Assembly: GCA_964035015.1 (NCBI GenBank)
Contig: OZ036006.1
Coordinates: 11,697,316 to 11,761,315, forward strand
Direction: 5' to 3'
Length of the DNA: 64,000 bases
DNA from: Corallium rubrum
Lineage: Eukaryota > Cnidaria > Anthozoa > Scleralcyonacea > Coralliidae
The position numbers and the translations under genes were made by a program. This document shows positions 1 to 10,229 of this stretch, piece by piece. The notes beneath the pieces are model-generated. The model worked only from the letters and a program-made list of their open reading frames with translations. It did not search any database and was not told the origin of the DNA. Each line of letters begins with the position of its first letter. The first letter of the stretch is position 1.

Positions 1-239
1 CAGTTTCGTAAGTTTCCTATCTAGTTCCCCTTCCATTATCTATGATGTAGGCGTATACAATACTTATTCAAAAAGCGCCGTGATCACTGTTCAGGCAAAT
101 CAATGTGTTACCAGAGTCTAACATAGTGAAGATTATAGAACGAAAGCGATATAGTGTGACATTCTTTTAACAACGCGATTAGCGACCGCGTTTCCTGTTT
201 TTCCCAATTTATCTAAAATAGTGTCATTTTATGATTAGG

Positions 240-720
240 GATAAACTATTCACAATGCACTGAACACTAGCTACTAAACACGAAATGGCACAACAAACCA
301 TATAGACACAACACATCGTCTGATCGTATTTCTGATCGCCATTCAGTGCTCAACTCAGCGCGAACACATTCACAATACATTAAAAAACAGCATGTCGCTC
401 TGATCGGATTTTACATCATTCAGCGCGAACACTAGCAAAGCAAGTTCATTTAATTCATCAACTATGCTATAGTTTAAAATCACTTCACAAAACGACGAGG
501 ACATATTCACAACACACTACTAATTAACACAAAATGCCGCTCTGATCGCATTTTAGATCAACATTCAGCGCGAACACATACAAAACCACTATATAGACAC
601 AACAATATAGTGACACAACTTGTCGTTCTCATCGTATTTCTATTCGCCAATTCAGTGCTCAACTTAGCGCGAACTATTAGATTCGTGGCAACGACCAGGT
701 CTACAGTATTCGACTATCAC
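240..720. repeat. Degenerate tandem repeat, unit near 290 bp
   Basis: The phrases TCTGATCG, ATTCAGTGCTCAAC and CAGCGCGAACAC recur about four times. The stretch at about 296-370 reappears at 586-672 with small indels. No coding frame is supported. Positions 1-239 show nothing recognisable. Confidence 0.5.
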
Positions 721-818
721 TCGGTAAGTTGTTGTGCATTTTCATTGGCTCCGAAGGCATCATCCGCTAACATGCGGTACATTGTCGTTTAACCCTTTCA
801 ACCCTAGCGGCCTGCCAT

Positions 819-860
819 TGACGAGTAAAATCGTCTGGCGTTAGCCAGAGTAAAATACTA
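819..860 (+). repeat. Dispersed GACGAGTAAAATCGTCTGG motif, first copy
   Basis: This short motif contains GAGTAAAATCGTCTGGCG followed by GTTAGCCAGAGTAAAA. Clear relatives lie near 13504, 23890, 38768, 39745, 44470, 56511, 57757 and 60077 on the plus strand, and near 2505, 47297 and 62195 on the minus strand. It is often preceded by a phrase like AACCCTTTCAACCC. It looks like the conserved part of an old interspersed repeat rather than a gene. Confidence 0.6.
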
Positions 861-924
861 AAAGGGAATTCAGGGTTGAGAGGGTTACCTCTGCATTCTC
901 ATTGGCTCCGAAGGTTCCTATTGT

Positions 925-1143
925 GAACTGAACTGAACTGAACTGAACTAAACTAAACTAAACTAAACTGAACTGAACTGAACTGAACTGACCTGACCTG
1001 ACCTGACCTGACCTAAACTAAACTAAACTAAACTAAACTAAACTAAACTAAACTAAACTAAACTAAACTAAACTAAACTAAACTAAACTAAACTAAACTA
1101 AACCGAACCGAACCGAACTGAACCGAACCGAACTGAACTGAAA
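925..1143. repeat. Pentanucleotide microsatellite (AACTA/AACTG/AACCG)n
   Basis: About 43 five-base units run without a break. Runs of GAACT, TGACC and CTAAA variants lie in blocks, so whole sets of variant units have been duplicated together. Confidence 0.9.
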
Positions 1144-1574
1144 CTTACACGCACGACAGCAATGTATCTACTAGTGCACGCGCAGTAGATGCAAAAACTA
1201 AAAACTAGAGTCAAATAAAAGATAGTCTACTTTCCCCACAGCTAAGGTCTATGTTCGTTTCCAATGCATGTCTTGATGTGGATACTCTATAGTGACTCTT
1301 ATACATGCCACGGCTGATCTAATTAGGGCAAACGAAAGGGAACATCGCATCCATGCCAAGGTAGTGCTGCTGTATTCAGTGTTTCTCTTAGTTGCCACAG
1401 CTCGGCCATACGTTTGTAATAATTACAACAACCATCATAATAATCTTAATGATAATCCTAACAAACATAATCATAACAATATTCATAATAATCATAATAT
1501 AAATCTATCACGAACTCTCTATTGTCACTGCTTGTATTATCACTGTTACATAATATTTCATAAACGAGTAGGAG

Positions 1575-1815
1575 TGATTTTACCAGGGGTTACAAACACG
1601 ATAGGACAATGAAAATCACGAGGTCGTTAACCGAGGAATTTTCACTGTTCTCGAGTGTTTGTAAAACATGAGAGAATAATGAAAATCACGAGGCTGCAAA
1701 CTGAGTGATTTTTTATTGTTTTCGAATGTTTTACATACACGGGAGAACATTGAAAATTACGAGGTAATAGGCCGAGTGATTTTTGTTGTTCCCGAGTATT
1801 TGAAAATCCTGGTAA
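1575..1815. repeat. 70-bp tandem repeat of palindromic units
   Basis: GAAAATCACGAGG recurs at about 1611, 1681 and (as GAAAATTACGAGG) 1751. Each is followed by its imperfect complement, such as CCGAGTGATTTTT, so every 70-bp unit can fold back on itself. Parts of overlapping frames are open but no protein is recognisable. Confidence 0.65.
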
Positions 1816-1916
1816 AACACGATACACGAGTGTATGAAGTAGCTTCTCAATCATCAATTGTAGTAGAGGGACTTGGTGATATTGGTTCATATTGGATTAG
1901 ACAATTGTACCACTTT

Positions 1917-1995
1917 GAATTTATAATTAAGAAATGTGGTAACAAACGGTTCTTTGTTTGTGCCGTTTATTATCTGATTTCTTAATTATGAATTC
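1917..1995. repeat. Palindromic foldback, about 79 bp
   Basis: The left arm GAATTTATAATTAAGAAAT pairs with the right arm ATTTCTTAATTATGAATTC; an inner AAACGG/CCGTTT pair continues the stem. It is likely a small MITE remnant. Positions 1996-2460 show no feature. Confidence 0.6.
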
Positions 1996-2556
1996 AGTTT
2001 GCGAGACTTTACCGGGTTTCAAAACTCATACACATGACCAAATGTTTTCCTCTGATTGGCTAATTAGCTCATGAATTATTAATGAGTTTGAGAAATGTAT
2101 ATCAAACATATATATATTAAACATTTTATATTATGAAAAATACTTTTATTATCGTTATCATAATTTGGAATATAATTTTATAAAAAAATGAGTGCTGAGT
2201 AGAAAGTGTGCTACAATATACAGTCAAACCGGTATTCATTAAGCGATGCCGTGCAGTGTAGTGCACCAACTAACACAAGTATACGCGTGTTGCACGATCA
2301 AGCGCACGCAACATTTTGGCGGGCCATAGGCATTATTTTGGCGGGCTACATGCATAACAAATGTGGTGAATGAAAGAAGTTCGACAATTTTCTGAAGATA
2401 TTAGCATCAGGAATTATTTCTATCTTTAAAAATAGTTAAATTTCGTTTAGTATTGGCACGTTTTAACTCTTTCCAGCCCTAATTGGTCTTTAGTATTTCA
2501 TTCTGGCTAACGCCAGATGATTTTATCCACCTCGGAGGAAGCCCTCGGACAGGTAT

Positions 2557-3181
2557 ACCAAAGACTTTGTTTGCCAAAGATGAAGTCCTATTGGTCAAAT
2601 CATGGTCACGTGTTGTTCAACAAACTCAATGTTTCTTTCTGCCGAGGGAAACATTGCACTGTTTCCCTCTGACGTCAACAATGAGGAAGAAAACAGTGCA
2701 ATATTTCCCTCTGACGTCAGCTTGCATCAGATCAAGAACTTTGGACTCTTCGGAACATTTTTAAAACAAGAGCTGTTTCGAGCTTGTTTGGTACGAAATA
2801 GTCCATTTTCCAAAGGAAAGAATATCTATACATATCTTCTGAAGGTCAGAAGAAAACCTGGATAAATTTAAAGCTGTTCTTTGTACTTGTTGAGTCTGGT
2901 GTATTTGTTTAGTTGAATTGAAATTACGAAGACAAAGTCAAAATGTTTTGGTAAGTCTTTTTGCCTTTTGCAAGTTTCGAGTAAACTTGGTATTTTGTAT
3001 TTTAAAAGTCTTTGGTATGTAACAAAACGCTTGTTGACTTTTGCCTGAGAAACATTGAGTTTTACGGTCCCTCAGGCTTCAATGTCACCCTTGGGCTAAA
3101 GCCCTCGGGTGACATTGAAGCCTTCGGGTCCGTAAAACTCGATGTTTCCCTCGGCGCCAGTCAATAAGTGTATATTGTTAT
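2557..3181 (+). repeat. Two-hairpin satellite, monomer 1
   Basis: The monomer carries two separate inverted repeats. Hairpin 1 (about 2644-2711) has arms based on GAGGGAAACATTGCACTG and its complement. Hairpin 2 (3057-3140) opens with GAGTTTTACGG and closes with CCGTAAAACTC around a CCTCGGG-rich tip. The right arm of hairpin 1 is slightly damaged here by extra A residues. The monomer runs straight into the next copy at TACCAAAGACTTT. Confidence 0.75.
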
Positions 3182-3841
3182 ATACCAAAGACTTTCGTTT
3201 GCCAATAATGAAATCCTATTGGTCAAATCATGGTCACGTGTTGTTCAACAAACTCAATGTTTCTTTCTGCCGAGGGAAACATTGCACTGTTTCCCTCTGA
3301 CGTCAACAATGAAGAGGGAAACAGTGCAATGTTTCCCCCTGACGTCGCTTTAATCATGCGTTGTTCACGTGAATACACGATTATTGCATCAGATCAAGAA
3401 CTTTGGACTATTCGGGCATTTTGAAAACAAGAGCTTGTTTCGAGCTTGTTTGGTACGAAATAGTCCATTTTCTGAAAGAAAGAATTTCTATACATATCTT
3501 CAAAGGTTTGAAAAACACTTTTAAAGCTGTTCTTAGTGTTCAGTCTGGTGTATTTGTTTAGTTGAATGACTTGAATTGAAATTACGAAGACAACGTCAAA
3601 GTGTTTTGGCAAGTCTTTTCGCCGTTTGCAAGTTTCAAGGCAGTTTCGTATTTTGTATTTTAAAAGTCTTTGGTATATAACAAAACGCTTGTTGACTTTT
3701 GCCTCGAGAAACATCGAGTTTTACGGTCCCTCAGGCTTCAATGTCACCCTCGGGCTAAAGCCCTCGGGTGACATTGAAGCCTTCGGGTCCGTAAAACTCG
3801 ATGTTTCCCTCGGCGCCAGTCAACAAGTGTATATTGTTATA
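3182..3841 (+). repeat. Two-hairpin satellite, monomer 2
   Basis: Direct repeat of the preceding unit. Hairpin 1 at 3272-3339 is a near-perfect 26-bp stem with a 16-nt loop; hairpin 2 spans 3716-3799 with arms of about 40 bp. Short open frames in this unit differ between monomers by frameshifts and are not coding. Confidence 0.8.
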
Positions 3842-4497
3842 TACCAAAGACTTTCGTTTGTCAATAATGAAATCCTATTGGTCAAATCATGGTCACGTGT
3901 TGTTCAACAAACTCAATGTTCTTTCTGCCAAGGGAAACATTGCACTGTTTCCCTCTGACGTCAACAATGAAGAGGGAAACAGTGCAATATTTCCCTCTGA
4001 CGGCGCTTTAATCATGCGTTGCTCAAGTGAATACACTATTATTGCATCACACCAAGAACTTTGGACTCTTCGGGCATTTTGAAAACAAGAGCTTGTTGTT
4101 TGGTATACGAAATAGTCCTTTTTCCGAAAGACAGAATTTCTATACATATCTTCAAAGAAGGTCTGAAAAACACTTGGAGAAATTTAAAGCTGTGTGTTTA
4201 GTCTGGTGTATTTGTTTAGTTGAATGACTTGAATTGAAATTACGAAGACAAAGTCAAAGTGTTTTGGTAAGTCTTTTCGCCGTTTGCAAGTTTCAAGGCA
4301 GTTTTGTATTTTGTATTTTAAAAGTCTTTGGTATATAACAAAACGCTTGTTGACTTTTGCCTCGAGAAACGTCGAGTTTTACGGTCCCTCAGGCTTCACT
4401 GTCACCCTCGGGCTAAAGCCCTCGGGTGACATTGAAACCTTCGGGTCCGTAAAACTCGATGTTTCCCTCGGCGCCAGTCAACAAGTGTATATTGTGG
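3842..4497 (+). repeat. Two-hairpin satellite, monomer 3
   Basis: Third tandem monomer, with hairpin 1 at about 3931-3996 and hairpin 2 at 4374-4457. The array ends at about 4497, where a GGCCCGCCAAAATGATGCC phrase resembles in reverse the GGCGGGCC sequences near 2320-2345 just upstream of the array. Confidence 0.75.
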
Positions 4498-5433
4498 CCC
4501 GCCAAAATGATGCCCGCGCAACATCGTGCAACTGGCCCATAATCAACGCCAAATGCAAATCACACAAAGTCCATAAATAAATAAAAATAAAATTAACGTA
4601 ACTTAACTTCTATAATGACTTCATCTTTCCTCCATGCCTTTGCTTGAACAGCCATTGTTTCATTGATGTTTCTTTTGCTAAAACTACATGCAGCTGATTT
4701 CAAAAAGCTTGTCCATTAACAAATGCATCATAGAATTCACTAATAGTCTTCTTTGCCTTAAAGTAAGATGTATACGCTACACTGCTAATTACTCGGGCTA
4801 CCTGTGGTAGGCCGGATCTAGGTTTCGGCTCGGGATTCCCCCCCATTTTTTTATACATTTTCGCACTTTTTACTTCCGCTACTATTCATACTTCCGGTGA
4901 GTTGCTAGCCGTGTGATGAAGTGAGGCTGTGCGGCATGTTGTAAGTTCTTTGCTCCTTTTGCTTTTGGAGTTGTACAAAAAGTTGAACAGCTTTGCCTTT
5001 TGATCAAGGTGTTCTTGCACATTGCTGGTAGATATTCCGATGTAGCTAACAACTGTCTTGATCGTAAATATGTTCACCAGTGTGAAGTATGCACCACATT
5101 CAGCCTTCGATCTGATCTTCCTCGGCCCACTCCCACCTTTGCTCGCGCGGTGTAGAGCTTCTGCGGTGGAGACCTCCGCACTTTTCCAGTAGCCCAAGTG
5201 AACGTCTGACCCAGTAAAATTACTCAAAGCAAGTGCTTTCGTACCAGCAACCAGCACGAGAAAAAGAAACGAATGTATTACACTAAACTACAGCTCACAG
5301 TTACTGTGTTCACCGTGCACATGCGCGCTGTAGACCAGCTCGTTTCCCAGCGTTTCGGCTTAGCATTACGAATGTTGAATAAATGGACAGTGGTTAGATA
5401 ACATTTGACACTTCATTGATTTTACAAACACAC
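4498..5433 (-). other. Spacer with an unidentified minus-strand open stretch
   Basis: This segment interrupts the satellite. On the minus strand a frame stays open from about 5290 to 4886 (roughly 135 codons). It begins with a hydrophobic stretch (SFLFLVLVAGTKALAL) followed by a basic, Lys/Arg-rich region. There is no ATG at its start: the open frame begins after a stop, and the first plausible initiator is GTG, so it would have to be an internal exon. I recognise no family. A fragment near 4790-4850 (ATTACTCGGGCTACCTG) belongs to the repeat family also seen at 26511 and 28042. It could be a decayed gene or element. Confidence 0.3.
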
Positions 5434-6056
5434 AAAAAGTATGATAAATCCTATTGGTCAAATCATGGTCACGTGTTGTTCAACAAACTCAATGTTTCTC
5501 TCTGCCGAGGGAAACATTGCACTGTTTCCCTCTGACGTCAACAATGAAGAGGGAAACAGTGCAATGTTTCCCTCTGACGCCGCTTTAATCATGCGTTGTT
5601 CACGTGAATACACGATTATTGCATCAGTTCAAGAACTTTGGACTCTTTGGGCATTTTGATAACAAGAGCTTGTTTCGAGCTTGTTTGGGACGAAATAGTC
5701 CATTTTCCGAAAGAAAGAACTTCTATACAGTTCTGAAAACACTTGGAGGAATCTGTCCTTAGTGTTGAGTCTGGTGTATTTGTTTAGTTGAATGACTTGA
5801 ATTGAAATTACGAAGACAACGTCAAAGTGTTTTTATAAGTCTTTTCGCCGTCTGCAAGTTTCAAGGCAGTTTTGTATTTGGTATTTTAAGTCTTTGGTTT
5901 ATATAACAAAACGCTTGTTGACTTTTGCCTCGAGAAACATCGAGTTTTACGGTCCCTCAGGCTTCAATGTCACCCTCGGGCTAAAGCATTCGGGTGAGAT
6001 TGAAGCTTTCGGGTCCGTAAAACTCGATGTTTCCCTCGGCGCCAGTCAACAAGTGT
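5434..6056 (+). repeat. Two-hairpin satellite, detached monomer 4
   Basis: Same organisation as the tandem monomers, separated from them by about 0.9 kb. Hairpin 1 (5507-5574) is again a 26-bp stem; hairpin 2 (5942-6024) has a few mismatches near its tip. Confidence 0.75.
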
Positions 6057-6237
6057 ATAGTGTCCTCTGTCTGCATTATATCAACAATCTCAGCAAGAAC
6101 ACGGCAATATTTTTAACATTTCAACTAGTACACTGCAATATTTTTAATATACCTTAATTTACAAACCTTTCATTTCTCGTTTACAAGGGTCTAAAGTCAG
6201 CGTTTCTTTAATAATTTATTGATGACATTTGAGATTT

Positions 6238-6424
6238 AATAGACCGATTGCAAAACTCCCTAGAAGCGAAGCTTTTTGGTGGTTACCGTTTCTAGGGCCC
6301 AATACACGTTAGTTTATTGGCCGTTATTATTAGTGTATTATAACGGGCAATCAAATAACGTGCATCGGGCCCTAGCAACGGTAACCACAGGAAAGCCTCG
6401 CTTCCTCGTGCAATCGGTCTATTG
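6238..6424. mobile_element. Foldback MITE with ~90-bp arms
   Basis: The element opens with TAGACCGATTGCA and closes with TGCAATCGGTCTA. Inner arm matches include GGTTACCGTT, CTAGGGCCC and the CACGTTA region, so almost the whole element is one imperfect palindrome. No ORF. Positions 6057-6237 show nothing. Confidence 0.75.
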
Positions 6425-6540
6425 ATTTTACCAAACAGGTATTTTTGAATATATATATTGCGGCTACGCCCACAGCTAGCTGCAATATATTCAATAATGC
6501 CATAAAAGTAGCGTGCTGCGTAGGCAGTGTAGAAACAACA

Positions 6541-6772
6541 ATCGAAATATAGTAAGGTTAGATATACTGCCAAAAGAGAGAACGTAGGAGTCTAACGTTT
6601 CGAGCGAAGGCCCTTCGTCAGAGAGAAACGTGAAGTGTGTAAACAAACAATGAGAGAAACGTAAAGAGTGTAAACAAACAATTTCTCTCTGACGAAGGGC
6701 TTTGGCTCGAAACGTTCGACTCCTACGTTCTCTGTTTCGGCAGTATATCTAACCTTACTATATTTCGATTCA
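6541..6772. mobile_element. Foldback element with hammerhead-like cores in its arms
   Basis: The arms (6541-6628 and about 6690-6772) are inverted copies ending in ATCGAAATATAGTAAGG and its complement. The right arm on the plus strand, and the left arm on the minus strand, contain CTGACGA, a short GGGC/GCTC stem, then GAAACG. That resembles a hammerhead ribozyme core but with one extra A after the first box. A 13-bp direct repeat, ATTCAATAATGCC, lies outside the left arm (6489-6501) and overlaps the outer edge of the right arm (6768-6780). Inverted ends of a Penelope-like element are a possible origin. Confidence 0.55.
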
Positions 6773-6833
6773 ATAATGCCGTTGGCCTCAGTAATTATCT
6801 ATTAAATCTAACAAGTTAAGAAACTAATTGAGC

Positions 6834-6836
<3 letters not shown>

Positions 6837-6890
<54 letters not shown>
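6837..6890. repeat. (TA)n microsatellite
   Basis: About 27 uninterrupted TA units. Confidence 0.95.
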
Positions 6891-6891
<1 letters not shown>

Positions 6892-7025
6892 CACGTGTCT
6901 ATATTACTTCACTGTAAACTCACCAGCAAGATCTATTTGGCATAATTTCTTCTTGAGTTTACATAGCTGAAGTCTTCCATGACCTACAACAAGTAGATAA
7001 CGTCTCTCATTAATAATAAAATTAA

Positions 7026-7262
7026 ACACACACACACACACACACAAACAAACAAACAAACAAACAAACAAACAAACAAACAAACAAACAAACAAACAAA
7101 CAAACAAACAAACAAACAAACAAACAAACAAACAAACAAACAAACAAACAAACAAACAAACAAACAAACAAACAAACAAACAAACAAACAAACAAACAAA
7201 CAAACAAACAAACAAACAAGCAAGCAAGCAAGGAAGCAAGCAAGCAAACAAAGCAAGCAAAC
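7026..7262. repeat. Compound (CA)n-(CAAA)n-(CAAG)n microsatellite
   Basis: A short CA run passes into about 43 CAAA units and then CAAG units. Long open frames on the minus strand here are artefacts of the 4-bp period. Confidence 0.95.
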
Positions 7263-7360
7263 AGACTCAAAAAGCGGTTTTCCGCTAGGCGACTTTTTTC
7301 GCGCGAATGGTTAGAATTGAATAAATTTTTAAATACTTCCAGTCCAGATATAAGTACTAA

Positions 7361-7428
7361 ATTTACAAAATGAGTGGCCGTTCTGTATCGGAGTATTCCG
7401 ATACACGACGGACACGAATTTTGTAAAT
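7361..7428. repeat. Nested hairpin
   Basis: ATTTACAAAAT (7361-7371) pairs with ATTTTGTAAAT (7418-7428). Inside lies a second stem, TGTATCGGA facing TTCCGATACA. Confidence 0.65.
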
Positions 7429-7461
7429 GGCGTCTAAAACGTTTAATAAAACGTCCATGTC

Positions 7462-7867
7462 TGAGACCCGTTTACACGATGCCAGTACAATTTGAAAACG
7501 GAACAAAATCATGCCGTTTAGGCCTTGCGTTTACACGATACCGGCAAAAAAATGACATGAAAACAGCACAAAATGAAGACGGGTTCCTTGACGGCATGAA
7601 ATGAAAACGGAACACTAACCGGTATCGTGTAAACGTCGGTGCCGTAACAGTTTGATGACGGTAATCACGATATATACGACCACAGTATTCGGGTCAACAG
7701 TAATCACAAAGTTTTCTCAATTCTCATTGGAAGAGAATAGTCACATGCTAATCCATCATTATATTATACAGGCACCGTGTAAACGCAAGACTTTTTGCCT
7801 GTATTTACATACCGGCATGATTTTGTTCCGTTTTCAAATTGTACCGGCATCGTGTAAACGGGGTCTG
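7462..7867. mobile_element. TIR element with ~75-bp inverted ends
   Basis: The left end GACCCGTTTACACGATGCC matches the complement of the right end near GGCATCGTGTAAACGGGGTC. The arms continue through AATTTGAAAACGGAAC. The GTTTACACGAT phrase is repeated internally. It is non-coding and short, like a non-autonomous DNA transposon. Confidence 0.7.
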
Positions 7868-8170
7868 AAAATGTGATACAGAACTGATGTTTTATCAATG
7901 ACTTCTGTATCATGGCATACAGACCCTGATTAAACCTTAATTTCTCTTGAATTTTGCCATGAATTATTACTGAGTTTTACAAGTACTATATTTACATAAT
8001 CTGGCCGTTACATTCTGTAAAACCGTTGTCTAAGTCGAGAAAATCAAAGCTAAAGTTTATGTAAATCAAGAGGCATCTATATCACATATAATATTATATC
8101 TCAACTGTAAATTGTCCAGTCAGATTGCTTGATTTGTACCATGTGACCAGTTAATTTATCGTAGAATTAT

Positions 8171-8212
8171 CCGCCACAGCGGGGTATAACCTCGAATACC
8201 CCGCTGTGGCGG
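8171..8212. repeat. Perfect 17-bp GC-rich hairpin
   Basis: CCGCCACAGCGGGGTAT (8171-8187) and its exact complement (8196-8212) flank an 8-nt loop. A third copy of the arm phrase, TACCCCGCTGTGG, follows at about 8228. Positions 7868-8170 hold nothing else clear. Confidence 0.8.
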
Positions 8213-8547
8213 AGTATTCGAGTCTAATACCCCGCTGTGGCCGTGGTATTCGAGTTCGTGTACCACGCGTGAATGTCACGCACGATTCACGAAGCTGTCA
8301 ACAATGGCGGAGTTTGGCGAGACAAGAAAACGTTTCGCCTGAACATTGAGATGTTGACAAGAAGATTGTTAGGTTACAAGAAAATAAGGATTCAGGGAAT
8401 ACAAAGAAAGCAACAAACAATGCATCCAGAAGCCTTGAGACGACAACAGAATGGAAACAGACAATGAAAAGCGGACAAAAGTTAAGCTAAGCGAACTTTA
8501 ATATCAACATTATTTAAGCGCTTTTTGGAAATATGTTTCGATATAAT

Positions 8548-8710
8548 ATATCATTTATAGATCTTTCGTTCGGGGAATTCGATGAAATATTACCCCTCGG
8601 GATGATATACCCCTCGGGCTTCGCCCTCGGGATATATCATACCTCGGGATATATCATACCTCGGGGTAATATTTCATCGAATTCCCCGAGCGAAAGGTCT
8701 ATAAATGATA
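8548..8710. mobile_element. Foldback MITE with CCTCGGG tip
   Basis: The outer arms read ATCATTTATAGA and its complement. They continue through CGGGGAATTCGATGAAAT and its complement, then a tip of repeated CCTCGGGATATATCATA units. It is almost wholly palindromic. Confidence 0.75.
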
Positions 8711-8782
8711 ATAGACCTTCATTAAACATGCATTTTCTTTGTGTATACCTCATAAATTATTAACAAGTTTTAGAAGGCAAAT

Positions 8783-9297
8783 CATGAAATAAGGTGTCCT
8801 CTACGCACGCTCTGATCATGATTGACTGGACTACGTGTATTTACTTGCAGGACTTCTCTTTTTAGCAACCCTTTTTTTAACCGAATTGTCTTTCTCTGGA
8901 ACAATCTCTCTCCGATCATCCGTAATAGTACGTCTGTTTCCTCTTTTAAGCACCAACTTTATATGTACTACCCTTCTCAATTAGACTCTACTTTTGAAGT
9001 AAATAGAATGCGCACTTGGAAAACCTACTGTTCTAAGTGTCGTTCTTACAACTTAAGCTGTTGTTCTTAATCTGTCCTATCGTGGGTAAATAGTATATTA
9101 GTCCTTGTCTTTAATTTATGTCTACTCTGTATTTTTTTGTCAGGTTGGTCTTCACATGGGACTCATGCTCATGTCCTGTTGACCATACCTTCAACCATAA
9201 CCAAGTCTTGCACCGTTTGTTTTTTTTTAAATTGTATTAATTCTTTCGCACACTTGTATGGTTGTAAAGTTAATAAATAAATAAGTAAATAAATTTA
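8783..9297 (+). mobile_element. 5'-truncated LINE (CR1/L2-like) 3' end
   Basis: A C-terminal reverse-transcriptase fragment (8822-9070) is followed by a 3' untranslated tail that ends in TAAATAAATAAGTAAATAAA near 9280. That is the short tandem tail expected of CR1/L2-type non-LTR retrotransposons. The 5' truncation point is near 8783, typical of incomplete reverse transcription. Confidence 0.65.
8822..9070 (+). pseudogene. LINE ORF2 C-terminal fragment
   Basis: The 82-residue open stretch contains FFNRIVFLWNNLSPIIRNS then SFKHQLYMYY and a TWKTYCSKC ending. This is the usual order at the C-terminus of CR1/L2-group LINE reverse transcriptases (an N-R-I-V-x-x-W-N-x-L block, then a S-F-K-x-x-L helix, then Cys residues). 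The polymerase domain itself is absent, so it is a dead fragment. Family assignment rests on motif memory, not on a search. Confidence 0.6.
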
Positions 9298-9443
9298 TAC
9301 GAGTATAAAGATCATGAATGACGTAACGTGGCGTGGAGTGGCGCAGAATACATCAGTTGGCGGGAAAAGCTAGCGAACTTTCAAAACTATCCCACTTTTA
9401 GTTTGTTTTTTTCTTCATATTTTGTAAAGCAAATAAAACATAC

Positions 9444-9510
9444 CGCTCCTGTGCATATCTACATTTGACCTGACTTTAAGTCAGGTCAGATGTACATATG
9501 CACAAGAGCG
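9444..9510. repeat. Near-perfect palindrome with ~32-bp arms
   Basis: CGCTCCTGTGCATATCTACA faces TGTACATATGCACAAGAGCG; the arms meet at TGACCTGACTTTAAGTCAGG. It is likely a minimal MITE. Confidence 0.75.
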
Positions 9511-9715
9511 AACTTCTGTCATCTTCAAATCAGTGACGTCAAACGTGCCTTTATATAAGGATTTTATTCCTAGTCATAGAATAGTTTACTGAAAGTTTTA
9601 AATATTTATTGTAACTATTGTTATATATCTATAGACTTCTATCATAAGACATTTTAATCTTCATTTTATTCATGTAAATTAGTGTTGAAAAGCCTTATTA
9701 AGGAACACAATAAAG

Positions 9716-9739
9716 TATGTATGTATGTATGTATGTATT
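9716..9739. repeat. (GTAT)n microsatellite
   Basis: About six GTAT units. Confidence 0.85.
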
Positions 9740-9810
9740 ACATATGCATTGCACGGAGCTTTATGTTTTATTTGTCAAAGAAAAAGTCACTTTGCGCGAA
9801 AAATGTCGCC

Positions 9811-9997
9811 TATAGACCTTATTCCAAAATGGCCGCCGAATTAGAATTCTTTTATGTGCATATAAATTAGCCCTTATGACCTCGTTTTAAAGTTAAAATT
9901 CTTTTGAATTTCTCACATGAAAAACGAGTTCATAAGGGCTAATTTATATGTATATAAAAGAATTTTAATTCGGCGCCATTTTTGAATAAGGTCTATA
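9811..9997. mobile_element. Foldback MITE, TATAGACCTTATTC ends
   Basis: The left arm TATAGACCTTATTC then AAAATGGC and GCCGAATTA is matched by the complementary right arm ending GAATAAGGTCTATA. The arms are about 75 bp and carry AAATTAGCCCTTATGA. The ends start with TA, which would fit a TA target. Confidence 0.75.
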
Positions 9998-10015
9998 TAG
10001 TGGAAAACCGGTGTC

Positions 10016-10082
10016 AGCGGATAGGGGAACCCCTCGGATACTGTCCCCCGGACACTATCCGCTAGGGGAGCCCCTGCTTTAG
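10016..10082. repeat. GC-rich hairpin
   Basis: AGCGGATAGGGGAA faces ACTATCCGCT, with repeated GGGGANCCCCT segments around it. It shares the CCTCGG phrase with other foldback tips in the window. Confidence 0.55.
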
Positions 10083-10229
10083 GGGAAGATGATGCATAAT
10101 GTCAAGCAAACAAGAAACTATAATTTCAAACGTAAAACAGTGCATGTTTAAGTCCCGCACTTTCTTCTAGCAAGCAGACTTCAAAATTAAATATTTACAA
10201 TGATTAATTATAAAATACAAGTCCAGTAC

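Noticed and set aside
925-1143. Possible telomere-like repeat
   Set aside because: The unit is AACTA/AACTG, not TTAGGG or a known telomere unit.
2483-4580. Repeated ~60-110 codon frames with FLSAEGNIALFPSDV
   Set aside because: They come from the satellite hairpins and shift frame between monomers.
6904-7270. Minus-strand frames of LFVC repeats
   Set aside because: Product of the CAAA microsatellite; no gene context.
8171-8212. Possible bacterial-type terminator hairpin
   Set aside because: No gene ends nearby, no T-tract follows, and the context is eukaryotic repeat DNA.
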